64,000 nt of DNA from Brevibacillus_F sp035644815 (GTDB lineage: Bacteria > Bacillota > Bacilli > Brevibacillales > Brevibacillaceae). The notes under the pieces are model-generated. The model did not search any database. It was given only the letters and a program-made list of their open reading frames with translations, and was not told the DNA's origin. Position numbers and translations under genes: made by a program. Within the stretch, counting starts at the first letter, position 1. Every line of letters begins with the position of its first letter. Positions 8,449 through 17,211 of this stretch are shown one piece after another. Location of the stretch: positions 4,465-68,464 of the forward strand of contig DASQNU010000229.1 in assembly GCA_035644815.1 (NCBI GenBank), given 5' to 3'.

Positions 8449-8514
8449 TTGACATAGATAATGATTATTGTTATCATTTTTCCATTCGGACTATAATGAT
8501 ACTCATTCTCATTA
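8449..8514 (+). promoter_or_regulatory. Sigma-A promoter overlapped by two Fur boxes
   Basis: TTGACA (8449-8454), 17-nt spacer, TATCAT (8472-8477). GATAATGATTATTGTTATCAT (8457-8477) overlaps the spacer and -10, and AATGATACTCATTCTCATTA (8494-8513) follows; both resemble the 19-bp Fur consensus built from GATAAT repeats. Placement over the -10 and start site implies repression when iron is plentiful. Confidence 0.85.
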
Positions 8515-8572
8515 GGGAGGGTGAAGAAGCTATGTTTTTTGAAATTCAATTGTGTAGGAGGGAACTTGAACG

Positions 8573-9565
8573 ATGAATAAGAAATGGAATTTACTAGTTT
8601 TATTATTGGTTATCATGATGATTGCTGGCGGATGCTCCTCTGGTGTATCTAACAGTGCACCTGGCAGTTCTGCTGATGTTTCAGACAACGGTTCGAGTCA
8701 ACCAATCACAATCAAACACATGAAAGGTGAAACAACGCTGGATAAACCTGCAACGCGTGTAGTGGTGCTGGAATGGGTTTTTGCTGAAAATCTAATTGCG
8801 CTCGGCATGCAGCCGATTGGCAATGCGGACAACAAGAATTACAAAATATGGGTATCACCTGAAGCTGCACTGGATGACAGCGTGACGGATGTAGGTTTAC
8901 GCCACGAACCTAATCTGGAGACGATTGCTTCTTTGAAACCCGATTTAATTATTTCGAATACCGATCATAATGATGCGATTTACGATCAGTTGAATGCGAT
9001 CGCTCCGACAATTGAGTTTGAACCATATCCGAATGAGGGAGATCAATATACGGGAATGGTACATACTTTTAAAACCATTGCTGCAGCTGTTGGCAAAACG
9101 GACAAAGCAGAGCAAGTGCTAGACGAGCTTGAACAGCATTATGCTGATGCAAAGGACAAACTATCCAAAGCTGGAAAAGGTGGATTGAACTATGTGATTA
9201 CGCAAGCTTTCACCGTACAGAACGCTGCAGCACTCAGACTGTTTACAGATACCTCTGTTGTAGTGCAAACTTTGGACCGGATTGGGCTGAAGAACGAATG
9301 GAAATCTGAGAAATTTGAAAAGTACGGATTTACCGATGCCACGGTTGAAGCGCTACCTGCCGTATCGGATACGAACTTCATTTACATTGTAGAAAATACG
9401 GATAATGTATTCGAAAATCAACTAAAGGACAACACGGTTTGGAACGGGTTAAACTTCGTTAAAGAAAAACGGACATACATGCTTGACGCCAATACATGGA
9501 CATTTGGTGGTCCGATTTCTTCCAAAGTGCTTGTCGACCGGGTTGTAAAGGTAGTCACTCAATGA
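8573..9565 (+). CDS. Iron-siderophore ABC transporter, substrate-binding lipoprotein
   Basis: 330 residues with a lipoprotein signal (LLVLLLVIMMIAGGCSSG, lipobox Cys at about residue 21) and a Ser/Asn-rich linker. The mature part is a class III periplasmic-binding fold: VVVLEWVFAENLIALGMQPIG at the first lobe, IASLKPDLIISNTDHN and the long helix that bridges the lobes. It resembles FecB/YfiY-type binders for citrate- or catecholate-type iron complexes. The gene is downstream of two Fur boxes and overlaps the first permease gene by 4 nt (ATGA). The exact siderophore cannot be deduced. Confidence 0.9.
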   Translation: MNKKWNLLVLLLVIMMIAGGCSSGVSNSAPGSSADVSDNGSSQPITIKHMKGETTLDKPATRVVVLEWVFAENLIALGMQPIGNADNKNYKIWVSPEAALDDSVTDVGLRHEPNLETIASLKPDLIISNTDHNDAIYDQLNAIAPTIEFEPYPNEGDQYTGMVHTFKTIAAAVGKTDKAEQVLDELEQHYADAKDKLSKAGKGGLNYVITQAFTVQNAAALRLFTDTSVVVQTLDRIGLKNEWKSEKFEKYGFTDATVEALPAVSDTNFIYIVENTDNVFENQLKDNTVWNGLNFVKEKRTYMLDANTWTFGGPISSKVLVDRVVKVVTQ

Positions 9566-10527
9566 GTACAGCTTCAGAAATCCAAAAACAACAGTACGTT
9601 TCAAGTGCAGGTAAAAAGACTGTCCGTATATTCGGAGGAGGTTTTGCCGCTTTGACGGCTCTGTTGTTTGCCAGCTTATGCTTTGGTGAAGCGTATGTTT
9701 CCGTACAGACGGTTATTGAAGCGCTTATCAGCCGGCAAAACCTATTGGAGCATCATCTAATATGGGATATCCGAATGCCTCGAGTGATCATTGGAATGCT
9801 GGCTGGTGCCGGATTGGCCGTGGCGGGAGCGATTTTGCAAAATATCACGAAAAACCCGCTTGCTGCTACGGATACACTTGGCATCAATGCAGGCGGATAT
9901 TTTATGGTTGTGCTCGGTACAGTCTATTTCCCGTCTCTGCTGCACCAGTCTCCATTTATGGTTGCTGCTGCAGGAGGCGGATTGGCAGCCGCAATCGCCT
10001 ACTTTTTGGGAGGCGGCCGTTCAGCGAGTCCCATCCGGCTGGCTTTGGCTGGTTTGATTGTTTCTATGGTTTTAGGCTCGTTTACGAGCGCATTGCATAT
10101 TTTTCATTCATTTGAAACGCAATCCCTGTTCCTATGGGGGTCGGGATCACTTAACCAATTGGATTGGAGCGGAGTGCAATACGCATGGCCTTGGATCATT
10201 GTCGTAATTGCTGGTGTTTTTGTGCTTGGACGTCAATTTGACGTTTTAGATCTTGATGAGTCAACAGCAAAATCGCTCGGGCAAAAAGTGGATTTCGTTC
10301 GATTCCTTGGGCTAGTATTTGCCGTACTAATTGCAGCTGTAGTCGTCAGTGTTGTTGGACCGATCGGTTTTGTTGGTCTTGTAGCTCCTCATTTGGCTCG
10401 ACTTGCAGGATTCAGGCTCCACCGATACTTGATTCCGGCTTCGGCATTATGGGGAGCTGTATTGATTACTGCTGCGGATGTGTTGGCTAGACTTGTGCGC
10501 AGCGGCATGGGAGAATTGCCGGAGTGA
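9562..10527 (+). CDS. FecCD-family siderophore permease, first half (C-terminus cut by frameshift)
   Basis: 321 residues; ATG at 9562 overlaps the lipoprotein stop. Family motifs: DIRMPRVIIGMLAGAGLAVAGAILQ near the N-terminus and VVGPIGFVGLVAPHLARL before the last helices. FecCD permeases end with an ELPxGVxxxxIGAP element. Here the frame stops at ...MGELPE, and the missing tail (GVMAMIGAPWLIWFVLT) is encoded at once in another frame at the start of the next ORF. A small indel near 10520 therefore removes the final helix. Restoring the frame would also join this gene to the next without a stop, giving a FhuB-like double permease. Confidence 0.85.
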   Translation: MSTASEIQKQQYVSSAGKKTVRIFGGGFAALTALLFASLCFGEAYVSVQTVIEALISRQNLLEHHLIWDIRMPRVIIGMLAGAGLAVAGAILQNITKNPLAATDTLGINAGGYFMVVLGTVYFPSLLHQSPFMVAAAGGGLAAAIAYFLGGGRSASPIRLALAGLIVSMVLGSFTSALHIFHSFETQSLFLWGSGSLNQLDWSGVQYAWPWIIVVIAGVFVLGRQFDVLDLDESTAKSLGQKVDFVRFLGLVFAVLIAAVVVSVVGPIGFVGLVAPHLARLAGFRLHRYLIPASALWGAVLITAADVLARLVRSGMGELPE

Positions 10528-11615
10528 TGGCGATGATCGGTGCTCCTTGGCTGATTTGGTTTGTACTGACCAAAATGAAAGGTGTGTCCGGATCGGCAGG
10601 TCATTCATCTATGAATATAGGCAGAATACCGATTCGGTTCCGCTTTTTTCATCTTGTAACGATAATGTCCGTGTTGGCAATTGGCCTGATTCTTATCAGC
10701 ATGACGCTCGGAGGCACTCGTATTCCGCTTGATTCATTAATGGGAAGTCTGATCGGCGCAGAAGGTGCTCCCTCTTATTCCGTCCTTCTTCAATTGCGTC
10801 TTCCCCGCACACTTGTTGCTGCCGGAGCCGGTATTGCACTGGCTGTCAGCGGTGTGTTAATTCAAAGCGCGGTTCGCAATCCGCTCGCGGACGCTTCCGT
10901 GATCGGTGTTACATCGGGAGCGGGATTGGGTGCGCTCGCCATCTTGATTGCTTGGCCGACGTTACCTATTGCTCTGCTGCCGATAGCAGCGATTATCGGG
11001 GCAGTAACGGCCGCCACCATCGTGTTTTTATTCTCCTGGCACAAGCAATTAAATCCGCCAGTGCTTATTTTGCTTGGAATTGCTGTATCAGCACTCGCTT
11101 CTGCAGGTATTCAAGCTTTGATTATTCAAGGTTCCTTATGGGGAAGTACTGCCTACGTTTGGCTTACAGGATCCACCTACGGACGGAGCTGGAACCAGTT
11201 TGTCATCATGATGGTGTTTCTCGTTGTGTTATTGCCGATTGCATGGATGCTTGGCCGACGATTCGACTTGTTGGCGCTTAAAGACGAGAGTGCAATCGGC
11301 CTTGGCCTGCCAGTTCGCCGTACAAGGCTTGCCGCTATGACTGTAGGTGTGCTGCTGACCGCTGGCGCCGTCGCAAGTGTTGGGACGGTTGGTTTTCTTG
11401 GCCTGATGGCTCCTCATGCAGTTCGGATGATGATTGGTCATCATACTCGAAGATCTATCGTTCTCTCAGCATTGCTTGGTGCTCTACTCCTTATAGCAGC
11501 GGATACAATCGGGCGGACGATAATGGCTCCGATGGAAATTCCTTCTGGGATTCTCATTTCGCTTATCGGTGCTCCTTATTTTTTGTTTCTGATGTACCGA
11601 TCATTTTTTAAATAG
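10524..11615 (+). CDS. FecCD-family siderophore permease, second half
   Basis: 363 residues. The first 25-30 residues (MMAMIGAPWLIWFVLTKMKG) are the displaced tail of the upstream permease. The second permease proper begins near ATG 10611 (MNIGRIPIRFRFF). It has QLRLPRTLVAAGAGIALAVSGVLIQ, VGTVGFLGLMAPHAVRM and ends correctly with MEIPSGILISLIGAPYFLFLMYR. The ORF as written starts at GTG 10524, overlapping the previous stop (GTGA), so some coupled translation is possible. No ATPase gene follows, so the importer must use one encoded elsewhere, as many Bacillales siderophore systems do. Confidence 0.85.
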   Translation: MMAMIGAPWLIWFVLTKMKGVSGSAGHSSMNIGRIPIRFRFFHLVTIMSVLAIGLILISMTLGGTRIPLDSLMGSLIGAEGAPSYSVLLQLRLPRTLVAAGAGIALAVSGVLIQSAVRNPLADASVIGVTSGAGLGALAILIAWPTLPIALLPIAAIIGAVTAATIVFLFSWHKQLNPPVLILLGIAVSALASAGIQALIIQGSLWGSTAYVWLTGSTYGRSWNQFVIMMVFLVVLLPIAWMLGRRFDLLALKDESAIGLGLPVRRTRLAAMTVGVLLTAGAVASVGTVGFLGLMAPHAVRMMIGHHTRRSIVLSALLGALLLIAADTIGRTIMAPMEIPSGILISLIGAPYFLFLMYRSFFK

Positions 11616-11950
11616 ATAAGTAAAAAGCCCTTAGCTGATTCTTTTTTATTGAAGTAACGGGAGGTTTAGTTCAACAACTCATACCACGTGTGCTATCATT
11701 TTACTAACATAGCCGTTGTATTGCTTGGTGGGGGAAGCAGTGCACACGGTAATTCGAAAGAGGACACTGAATGTGTCCTCTTTCTCGCAAGGCATAGCTT
11801 TATTAGTCGCTATCAGCATATGATTGCAACACTTGTTTTGGAACAAAATACCTTGAAGAGTAAGGCGAAGTGGAGCACGCCAAGCCGAACTGATGGTATC
11901 ATGCAAATAGCCCGGTTAACGGAAGCCGGGCTTTTATGCTGTCAACACGT
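11616..11950. other. Intergenic region with hairpins and a repeat copy
   Basis: No gene seen. It holds a partial copy of the dispersed palindromic repeat (11648-11678), a perfect 12-bp hairpin GAAAGAGGACAC/GTGTCCTCTTTC (11756-11784) without a T tract, and a terminator-like hairpin AGCCCGG/CCGGGCT (11909-11932) followed by TTTT next to the end of the minus-strand LysR gene. Confidence 0.55.
11909..11936. terminator. Hairpin after LysR gene
   Basis: AGCCCGG (11909-11915) and CCGGGCT (11926-11932) with TTTT on the plus side. It is 15 nt beyond the stop of the minus-strand LysR gene; its own minus-side T tract is weak. Confidence 0.55.
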
Positions 11951-12862
11951 TCAGCCTAATGATCGGTTGCTGTGTTCCATGACGCTCTGAATATAAGACT
12001 GCAATACCTCGATGAACAATTTGGCCGCTTTGCCCATATACCGGTCTGCATGGTAGATGATACAGATGTCTTGACTTGGTGTAGGATTCAATAGGGTGAC
12101 GGCGCTGATATTATCTCGATTAAGATTATCCACTAACAAGCGGGGGAGAATGCAAGCTCCTACGCCTTGCTCGACCAAGGATAGCAATGTCGACAGGGTG
12201 GACGTTACGATCGGGCTATCGATCGTGATACCCTTTTGCTGACAGCAGGCATTAATGACCTTTGAAATTTGGTGTTCCGGACCGAACATGACTAGCTTCA
12301 TATTCTGTAGTTGCTCGAAAGGAATCGCTTTCGCTTTCGCAGCGGGGTGATCCGAGTGTACTGCCAAGACGAACTCCTCATGGAACAGCGGTATAACTCC
12401 GATACGATCATCGGGTTTGTCAGGTGTTGTAGTAACGCCGAGATCTCGGATACCATCGACAACCTGTTCGTACACATCTGTCGACTCCGTGACCTTTATC
12501 GACAGCTTCGGGTACGACCGATGAAAGTCGATAAGTAGGGCGTCAAACAAAAGATCCCCGTCGCCGGGAAGAATCCCGATGTCCAGCTTACCACCCTCTA
12601 CTTTCTTTAAATCCGAGATGGCCCCTTGAATATAATCAATGCGTTCGAAGATAATCTTGCTCTGCTCCAAAAGGACTTGCCCTGCATCAGTTAAAGCAAT
12701 CCGTCTGCCAATACGGTCAAATAGCGGAAGTCCTAGCTCATTTTCCAAAAACTTAATTTGTTGACTGAGGTTCGACTGAGTCGTACAGAGATTTTCTGCC
12801 GCTTTGGAGAAGTGCATCTCCTTGCATATGGCAGCAAAATACTGGAGCTGTCTAAGTTCCAT
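11951..12862 (-). CDS. LysR-family transcriptional regulator
   Basis: 303 residues, full length for the family. The N-terminal winged helix is MELRQLQYFAAICKEMHFSKAAENLCTTQSNLSQQIKFLENELGLPLFDR, followed by the linker helix and the two-lobed co-inducer domain (GILPGDGDLLFDALL..., VEQGVGACILPRLLV). It is divergent from a DinB-fold gene; the 212-nt region between contains CACTAAT (12946) and ATTAGTG (12966), an interrupted dyad suitable for LysR binding. It probably controls the DinB gene, itself, or both. The effector is unknown. Confidence 0.9.
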   Translation of the reverse strand: MELRQLQYFAAICKEMHFSKAAENLCTTQSNLSQQIKFLENELGLPLFDRIGRRIALTDAGQVLLEQSKIIFERIDYIQGAISDLKKVEGGKLDIGILPGDGDLLFDALLIDFHRSYPKLSIKVTESTDVYEQVVDGIRDLGVTTTPDKPDDRIGVIPLFHEEFVLAVHSDHPAAKAKAIPFEQLQNMKLVMFGPEHQISKVINACCQQKGITIDSPIVTSTLSTLLSLVEQGVGACILPRLLVDNLNRDNISAVTLLNPTPSQDICIIYHADRYMGKAAKLFIEVLQSYIQSVMEHSNRSLG

Positions 12863-12945
12863 TCCGCCATGCTCCTTTATCCATTTTTTGTACAGCGTAG
12901 AAGTAAATGACTTCCTTTCAGTATAGCGAAGATATGGATTATCTG

Positions 12946-12972
12946 CACTAATTGATAATCGATCGATTAGTG
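12946..12972. promoter_or_regulatory. Dyad between LysR and DinB genes
   Basis: CACTAAT (12946-12952) and ATTAGTG (12966-12972) flank a 13-nt AT/GATC-rich spacer. Its place in a divergent LysR intergenic region is the only functional evidence. Confidence 0.4.
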
Positions 12973-13074
12973 AGACCGATCAATTGCATCGGAATCGTGT
13001 GATTGTTACGTATTCAAGGGAGAGCTACACTTGCATTAAAGAGAGCAACATCAAAAAAGAGGAGGAATTATCTT

Positions 13075-13539
13075 ATGAGTCATACAATTATCCACACTGG
13101 TAAAGTACTTCGTCAGGTTGTCATTGGTCAGGTTCAAGCTATTTCCGAGGAACAGCTCGACGTACAGCCGAAGGGCTTCAACAACACAATCCGATGGAAT
13201 GTCGGTCACATGATCTATTGGATGGATCAGTACTCCACGCTTTGTTTCGATTCTCCATCCTTGATTCCGGATCAGTATGAAGCGCTATTTACTTCCGGTA
13301 CGAAACCATCTTCATGGACGATAGCTCCCCCGAGCAAGGAAGAATTGCTTCAATTGCTAACGATGCAGCTTTCCCGCCTATCCGAGCTGACGCCTGAGAT
13401 GCTGAATGCACCATTGAAATCGCCTTATGTCATGGGGCCATTCCAATTCGATACCGCAGGCGAGCTGTTCAACTTTGCTCTGGTTCACGAAGGAATTCAT
13501 CTAGGTACAGTTTCAAGCCAGCTTAAGCTCATCAAATGA
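13075..13539 (+). CDS. DinB-fold family protein
   Basis: 154 residues. ATG at 13075 lies 8 nt after GAGGAGG; upstream in-frame starts have no ribosome site. Conserved features of the DinB_2 group are visible: FNNTIRWNVGHMIYWMDQYS in helix 2 and ELFNFALVHEGIHLGTVSSQLKLI at the C-terminus, which supply metal-binding histidines. It is not closely similar to the DinB protein at 1946-2458. It probably forms a short operon with the SnoaL-like gene 61 nt downstream, under the divergent LysR. Confidence 0.82.
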   Translation: MSHTIIHTGKVLRQVVIGQVQAISEEQLDVQPKGFNNTIRWNVGHMIYWMDQYSTLCFDSPSLIPDQYEALFTSGTKPSSWTIAPPSKEELLQLLTMQLSRLSELTPEMLNAPLKSPYVMGPFQFDTAGELFNFALVHEGIHLGTVSSQLKLIK

Positions 13540-13600
13540 ATTACCCAACGCTCTGGTGCTAAAGTGAGCTGGATCACACAATGAAATTAGGAGGCTTGTA

Positions 13601-13981
13601 ATGATGAAAATCCATGAAGTGTTTGCTGCTTTTAGGCGTGCTTTCGAAACAGGGGATACAGACGATTTCCTTAAAAAGGTTACGGATGATTTTCATTTCT
13701 TCGTTCCGCTCCCGCTGGAAGGGTGGAATTCAAAGCAGCAAGGCCGAGAGCGGTTCGAGGAATTAATCAGGTTTGAGCGCTCAGTATTTCAGATGAGCCT
13801 GACTCCGCTGATCGAGCTAGAGAATGAGAGCTACGGGATGGTAGTTTTTCGCTCGGAAGGATTGCTGTACGGTAGACCTTTCCACAATGAGCTTTCAGTC
13901 GTCTTCGAATTCGAGAAGGATCGGATCCGCTCCTTCCGAGAATATGTAGGAATGCCGCTAAAAAACTACGAGACCCCGTAA
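13601..13981 (+). CDS. SnoaL/NTF2-like fold protein
   Basis: 126 residues, start 6 nt after AGGAGG. The pattern MMKIHEVFAAFRRAFETGDTDDFLKKVTDDFHFFVPLPLEGW followed by beta strands and ending FEFEKDRIRSFREYVG is characteristic of SnoaL-like polyketide-cyclase/NTF2 folds: a cone-shaped pocket protein that may be an enzyme or a binding protein. No catalytic residues can be assigned. It sits in the same orientation after the DinB gene and before a terminator. Confidence 0.75.
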   Translation: MMKIHEVFAAFRRAFETGDTDDFLKKVTDDFHFFVPLPLEGWNSKQQGRERFEELIRFERSVFQMSLTPLIELENESYGMVVFRSEGLLYGRPFHNELSVVFEFEKDRIRSFREYVGMPLKNYETP

Positions 13982-14008
13982 AGAGCATCCAAGAATAAAG
14001 GAAAAATT

Positions 14009-14040
14009 GCAGTCGGTCAGAGTGATTCGACTGCTTTTTT
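14009..14040 (+). terminator. Terminator after the SnoaL-like gene
   Basis: GCAGTCG (14009-14015) pairs with CGACTGC (14028-14034), followed by six T. Confidence 0.85.
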
Positions 14041-14041
14041 C

Positions 14042-14222
14042 ATCTTGACATCACCCAATTGAACCACAAGGTGGATTTGGCAACGATGCCCCATATCGAA
14101 GCGTCCACATACGGCGGGATATCGTGCTGCAGACGGTATTCGCTTGGCAGCAGCTGCTTCTCCAACGCCGCCTTCGCCTTGTCGGAAATGCCGATTTCAG
14201 TCGGAATGTCTTTATAACTATT
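14042..14222 (-). pseudogene. C-terminal remnant of an unidentified protein
   Basis: Read on the minus strand, about 58 codons are open with natural composition (YKDIPTEIGISDKAKAALE then EYRLQHDIPPYVDASIWGIV) and end in a TGA. No start codon or ribosome site precedes it, and the frame opens right at the promoter region of the next plus-strand gene, so this looks like the tail of a deleted gene. Family not recognised. The codons are more GC-rich than their neighbours. Confidence 0.45.
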
Positions 14223-14245
14223 TTACTTTGAAAGAGGAGAGTTCG

Positions 14246-14720
14246 ATGAAAATACTTGTCTTGCTTGCACATCCTCGTTTGAATAACTCGCGAGTAAACA
14301 AAAGGAGGAAGCAGGAGCTTGAGCGTTCATAAAAAGTGACCATACATGATCTTTACGAGCGATATCCAGACGAGCGTATTGACGTAAAGCGCGAACAGGA
14401 TCTTCTACTTGCGCATGACCGGATCGTATTTCAATTTCCATTCTATTGGTACAGTACGCCACCTCTCTTAAAAAAATGGATGGATGAAGTCTTTACCTAC
14501 GGGTGGGCGTACGGTCCTGGTGGCAATGCGCTGCATGATAAGGAATTGGTGTTGGCTATTTCAATAGGGGGACCTGAGCATTCGTACCGGGCAGGCGATT
14601 ACAACCATTACACGATGAGCGAACTGACTAGGCCACTTCAAGCGACAGCTAATTAACGGGGATGCACTTTCTTCCTCATTTTGTTCAGCATGGTGTTGTT
14701 GTTGCGGATGGGTTCGCTAG
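14246..14720 (+). pseudogene. Broken NAD(P)H-dependent quinone oxidoreductase (flavodoxin-like fold, KefF/YwrO type)
   Basis: The start MKILVLLAHPRLNNSRVNK follows GAGGAG and matches the FMN-binding start of this family. A TAA near 14330 interrupts the frame, which then continues in the same frame (VTIHDLYERYPDERIDV, QFPFYWYSTPPLLKKWMDEVF, YGPGGNALHDKELVLAISIGG). A second lesion near 14654 (loss of about one base) creates another stop, after which GMHFLPHFVQHGVV is readable in the shifted frame. Two independent disablements make a sequencing error unlikely. Intact relatives reduce quinones with NAD(P)H. Confidence 0.8.
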
Positions 14721-15138
14721 TGTAATTAGGTGGTTGCTTCGGCAGCCGTTTTTTATTGCTACGCTAACTGGCAGAATTGCTCAGCAAGGACGACCACACA
14801 AAAAGGAGGTCGACCAGTAAGTTCTGGTTACCTCATAATACGATCATGCGAGATAGTTCATTCAAGAGAGAAATAACCGACGAGACAAATGTTCCCACAT
14901 TACCTGTAATTTTTTTGTGTAGTATCGAACCTGGTTATGAATCAAAGGTAAAGTTCATCTTTTTGAGGGGAAAGGCCTTAGGGTCGCGAAATACCAGCTG
15001 AATATAGTTGCCGTGACCGGGTACGTCGTTAGCTGGTATACTCTAACCGTGCATCATCGGGCAGTAACAGTGTATTTATTATCAAGGCATTGACTTTTCT
15101 AGCTATTCCTGACAGGACACTCCAATGCGAATGATGAT
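14721..15138. other. Intergenic region, no supported gene
   Basis: A weak hairpin with a T tract (about 14732-14755) lies near the start. AAAAAGGAGG at about 14802 is a good ribosome site but is followed by no start codon with a recognisable product. A 74-codon open frame from 14777 shows no protein-like motif. I see nothing else. Confidence 0.5.
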
Positions 15139-16158
15139 CTATCCGTTTGTACTAAGCGCCAACAATCGTTTTAGATTGTCATCAATAAACTTATTATCGG
15201 CACTGTTGATGCCGCGACCGGCCAAATGGCCCCAGATCGACTCGATAGGATTAAAAACAGCATTAGGTATCAGCTTGGCCTCGTATTCATTATCGTCCGC
15301 CGTGCAGAAGAGATCCGTGCTCCCTGGCATGACGCAGGCAAGCGCTTTAATGTTTTTGAGCGCCTCATCGAAATCTCCGTTATAGGAGGGGTTCGCACTA
15401 ATATCTGCAAATTGGCCTGTCCATAACATGGCCAGTGCATTGTGCGGATCTATCTTCATAAAGGTATCTTCCCAGACGCCAGCCATAAAATCTGTCAATG
15501 AGTCGAACCCCAGCTCACGATAAAGTTCCTCTCGGTAAAACGCCTGTGATAATCCCCATCCCGCATAGACACGGCCAACGGCGCGCATGTCTGCAGAAGT
15601 CAACTGGTTTAGTTTACTTGAATCGAAGCGGACTGCAGCCATTAGCGGAGCTTTCATTCCTTCTAGGACCACATACGTTTGGGGCCAAGTCTTGGCAACT
15701 CCGGCGAAAGGTGCAATTCGTTCTACCATGTCGGGATAACTTGCCCCCCATTGGTATGATTGAATGCCTCCCATAGACCATCCAACTACGAGAGCGATCT
15801 TTTGAATGCCGAATTTTTCGGTCACCAGCCGATGCTGTAATGTAACGTTGTCATAGATGGTTACCTGCGGAAAATTAGCCCGGTCGAATGGGGGAGGCGT
15901 GTTACTGGGAGACGAAGATAATCCGTTGCCCAGCAGATTGGGAACGATAATGAAATATTTCTGCGGATCTAGTGCCATTCCGTTTCCAATCAACCATTCA
16001 TTCTGAACATGCTGGTCGCCAAAAGCAGTTGGATAGACGATGACATTATCTTTCTTTTCATTTAAGCTTCCATAAGTCTTATAAGCAAGAAAAGCACTCG
16101 GTAACGTCACTCCCGATTGCAAGGTTACGTCACCCAAATCAAAAATCTCATAATCCAT
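15139..16158 (-). CDS. Alpha/beta hydrolase, homoserine O-acetyltransferase (MetX)-like
   Basis: 339 residues. ATG at 16158 was chosen because AAAGGAG lies 9-10 nt before it. The protein follows the MetX plan: an N-terminal strand pair with SGVTLPSAFLAYKTYGSLNEKKDNVI, nucleophile elbow VVGWSMGGIQSYQWG (catalytic Ser), and a C-terminal Asp/His region with PGSTDLFCTADDNEYEAKLIPNAVF and SIWGHLAGRG. Many such proteins are generic MetX-like hydrolases rather than methionine enzymes, and no methionine gene is near. It is divergent from a LysR regulator that probably controls it. Confidence 0.8.
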   Translation of the reverse strand: MDYEIFDLGDVTLQSGVTLPSAFLAYKTYGSLNEKKDNVIVYPTAFGDQHVQNEWLIGNGMALDPQKYFIIVPNLLGNGLSSSPSNTPPPFDRANFPQVTIYDNVTLQHRLVTEKFGIQKIALVVGWSMGGIQSYQWGASYPDMVERIAPFAGVAKTWPQTYVVLEGMKAPLMAAVRFDSSKLNQLTSADMRAVGRVYAGWGLSQAFYREELYRELGFDSLTDFMAGVWEDTFMKIDPHNALAMLWTGQFADISANPSYNGDFDEALKNIKALACVMPGSTDLFCTADDNEYEAKLIPNAVFNPIESIWGHLAGRGINSADNKFIDDNLKRLLALSTNG

Positions 16159-16267
16159 CGTATTGTTGCTCCTTTCAAATTGAAACCACACATTTTAGAA
16201 TGTATGTCTTGTGCTTAGTATAGACCCGTGGTACTTTCAGATAAAGCGAATGAAATTCAAAGCAGCA

Positions 16268-16282
16268 TTCAATAATATTGAA
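16268..16282. promoter_or_regulatory. Palindrome in the MetX-like/LysR divergent promoter
   Basis: TTCAATA-A-TATTGAA is a perfect palindrome of 7-bp arms, 20 nt before the LysR start and within the divergent intergenic region; a candidate autoregulatory site. Confidence 0.4.
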
Positions 16283-16302
16283 AGTAAATTGGGGGTAGTA
16301 TG

Positions 16303-17211
16303 ATGGAATTGCGCCAACTGAATACCTTCCGCACGGTTGCATCAACTTTAAATTTCAGTCGGGCAGCGGAAGTTCTGGGCTACGTCCCCTCCAACGTCAC
16401 GATGCAAATTAAAGCTTTGGAGGATGAGCTTGGTGTTCGTCTCTTTGACCGCTTGGGCAAGCAGCTCGTTCTCACAACCGCGGGTAAACGCTTTTTAACT
16501 CATATCCAAGTCGTCCTGAACAAATTGGACGAAGCTCGCAGCGTCGTTCATGACAATGAAAATCTAAGCGGCACCCTAACAATAAGTGCCAACGAGGTTC
16601 TTTGCGCCTATCGGCTACCAGTTGTCTTTCACCTATTTCGTTCGCGCCATCCGGGAGTGCGTCTCATCTTCCGCTCCGTTTCCAATCAGCAACTCAAGCA
16701 AACGCTCTTTGACGGAACCGCGGATGTCGTCTTTATGTTGGACGAACCCATTCGCTCAACGGGACTTGCAGTGGAACCGTTGCTGGAAGAAACTTTCCGC
16801 TTTTTCGCCGCTCCAGACCATCCGCTCGCGAAACTATCTGTACTACAGCTGGAAGATTTCCACGGAGAAGTGTTCCTGACGAATGAAAAGGGTTGCACCT
16901 ATCGAACCATGTTTGACCGGTCATTTGAGAAAGAGGGCATTGATAGTATTACGCATTTAGAGTTTCAAAATGCCGAAGCCATTAAACAATGTGCAATTAC
17001 GGGAATCGGTATTGCCTTTCTTCCTGAAATAGTAGCAAAAGCCGAAGTTGAACGGGGAGAACTTGTTGCTCTTCCTTGGCAAATTCCGGACTTGCACGTG
17101 TATACACAGATGTTATGGCATAAAGACAAGTGGCTTTCACCAATCATGTTATCTTTCATAGAAGCAGCAAGGGAGGTTATCGCTATAGAGGAGGAGAATA
17201 AAATCGTTTAG
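16303..17211 (+). CDS. LysR-family transcriptional regulator
   Basis: 302 residues. The second ATG (16303) has the better spacing from GGGGG (16291-16295). The winged helix is MELRQLNTFRTVASTLNFSRAAEVLGYVPSNVTMQIKALEDELGVRLFDR; the effector domain contains GCTYRTMFDRSFEKEGI and QCAITGIGIAFLPEIV. The same two elements occur in the LysR protein at 36244-37140 (GCSYRTILENTF, QCVISGIGIAFLP), so the two are paralogues of one subgroup. Divergent from the MetX-like gene, its likely target. Confidence 0.9.
   Translation: MELRQLNTFRTVASTLNFSRAAEVLGYVPSNVTMQIKALEDELGVRLFDRLGKQLVLTTAGKRFLTHIQVVLNKLDEARSVVHDNENLSGTLTISANEVLCAYRLPVVFHLFRSRHPGVRLIFRSVSNQQLKQTLFDGTADVVFMLDEPIRSTGLAVEPLLEETFRFFAAPDHPLAKLSVLQLEDFHGEVFLTNEKGCTYRTMFDRSFEKEGIDSITHLEFQNAEAIKQCAITGIGIAFLPEIVAKAEVERGELVALPWQIPDLHVYTQMLWHKDKWLSPIMLSFIEAAREVIAIEEENKIV

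Noticed and set aside
14777..15001. 74-codon plus-strand frame after the broken oxidoreductase
   Set aside because: A good AGGAGG lies inside it rather than before it, and the translation has no protein-like features.
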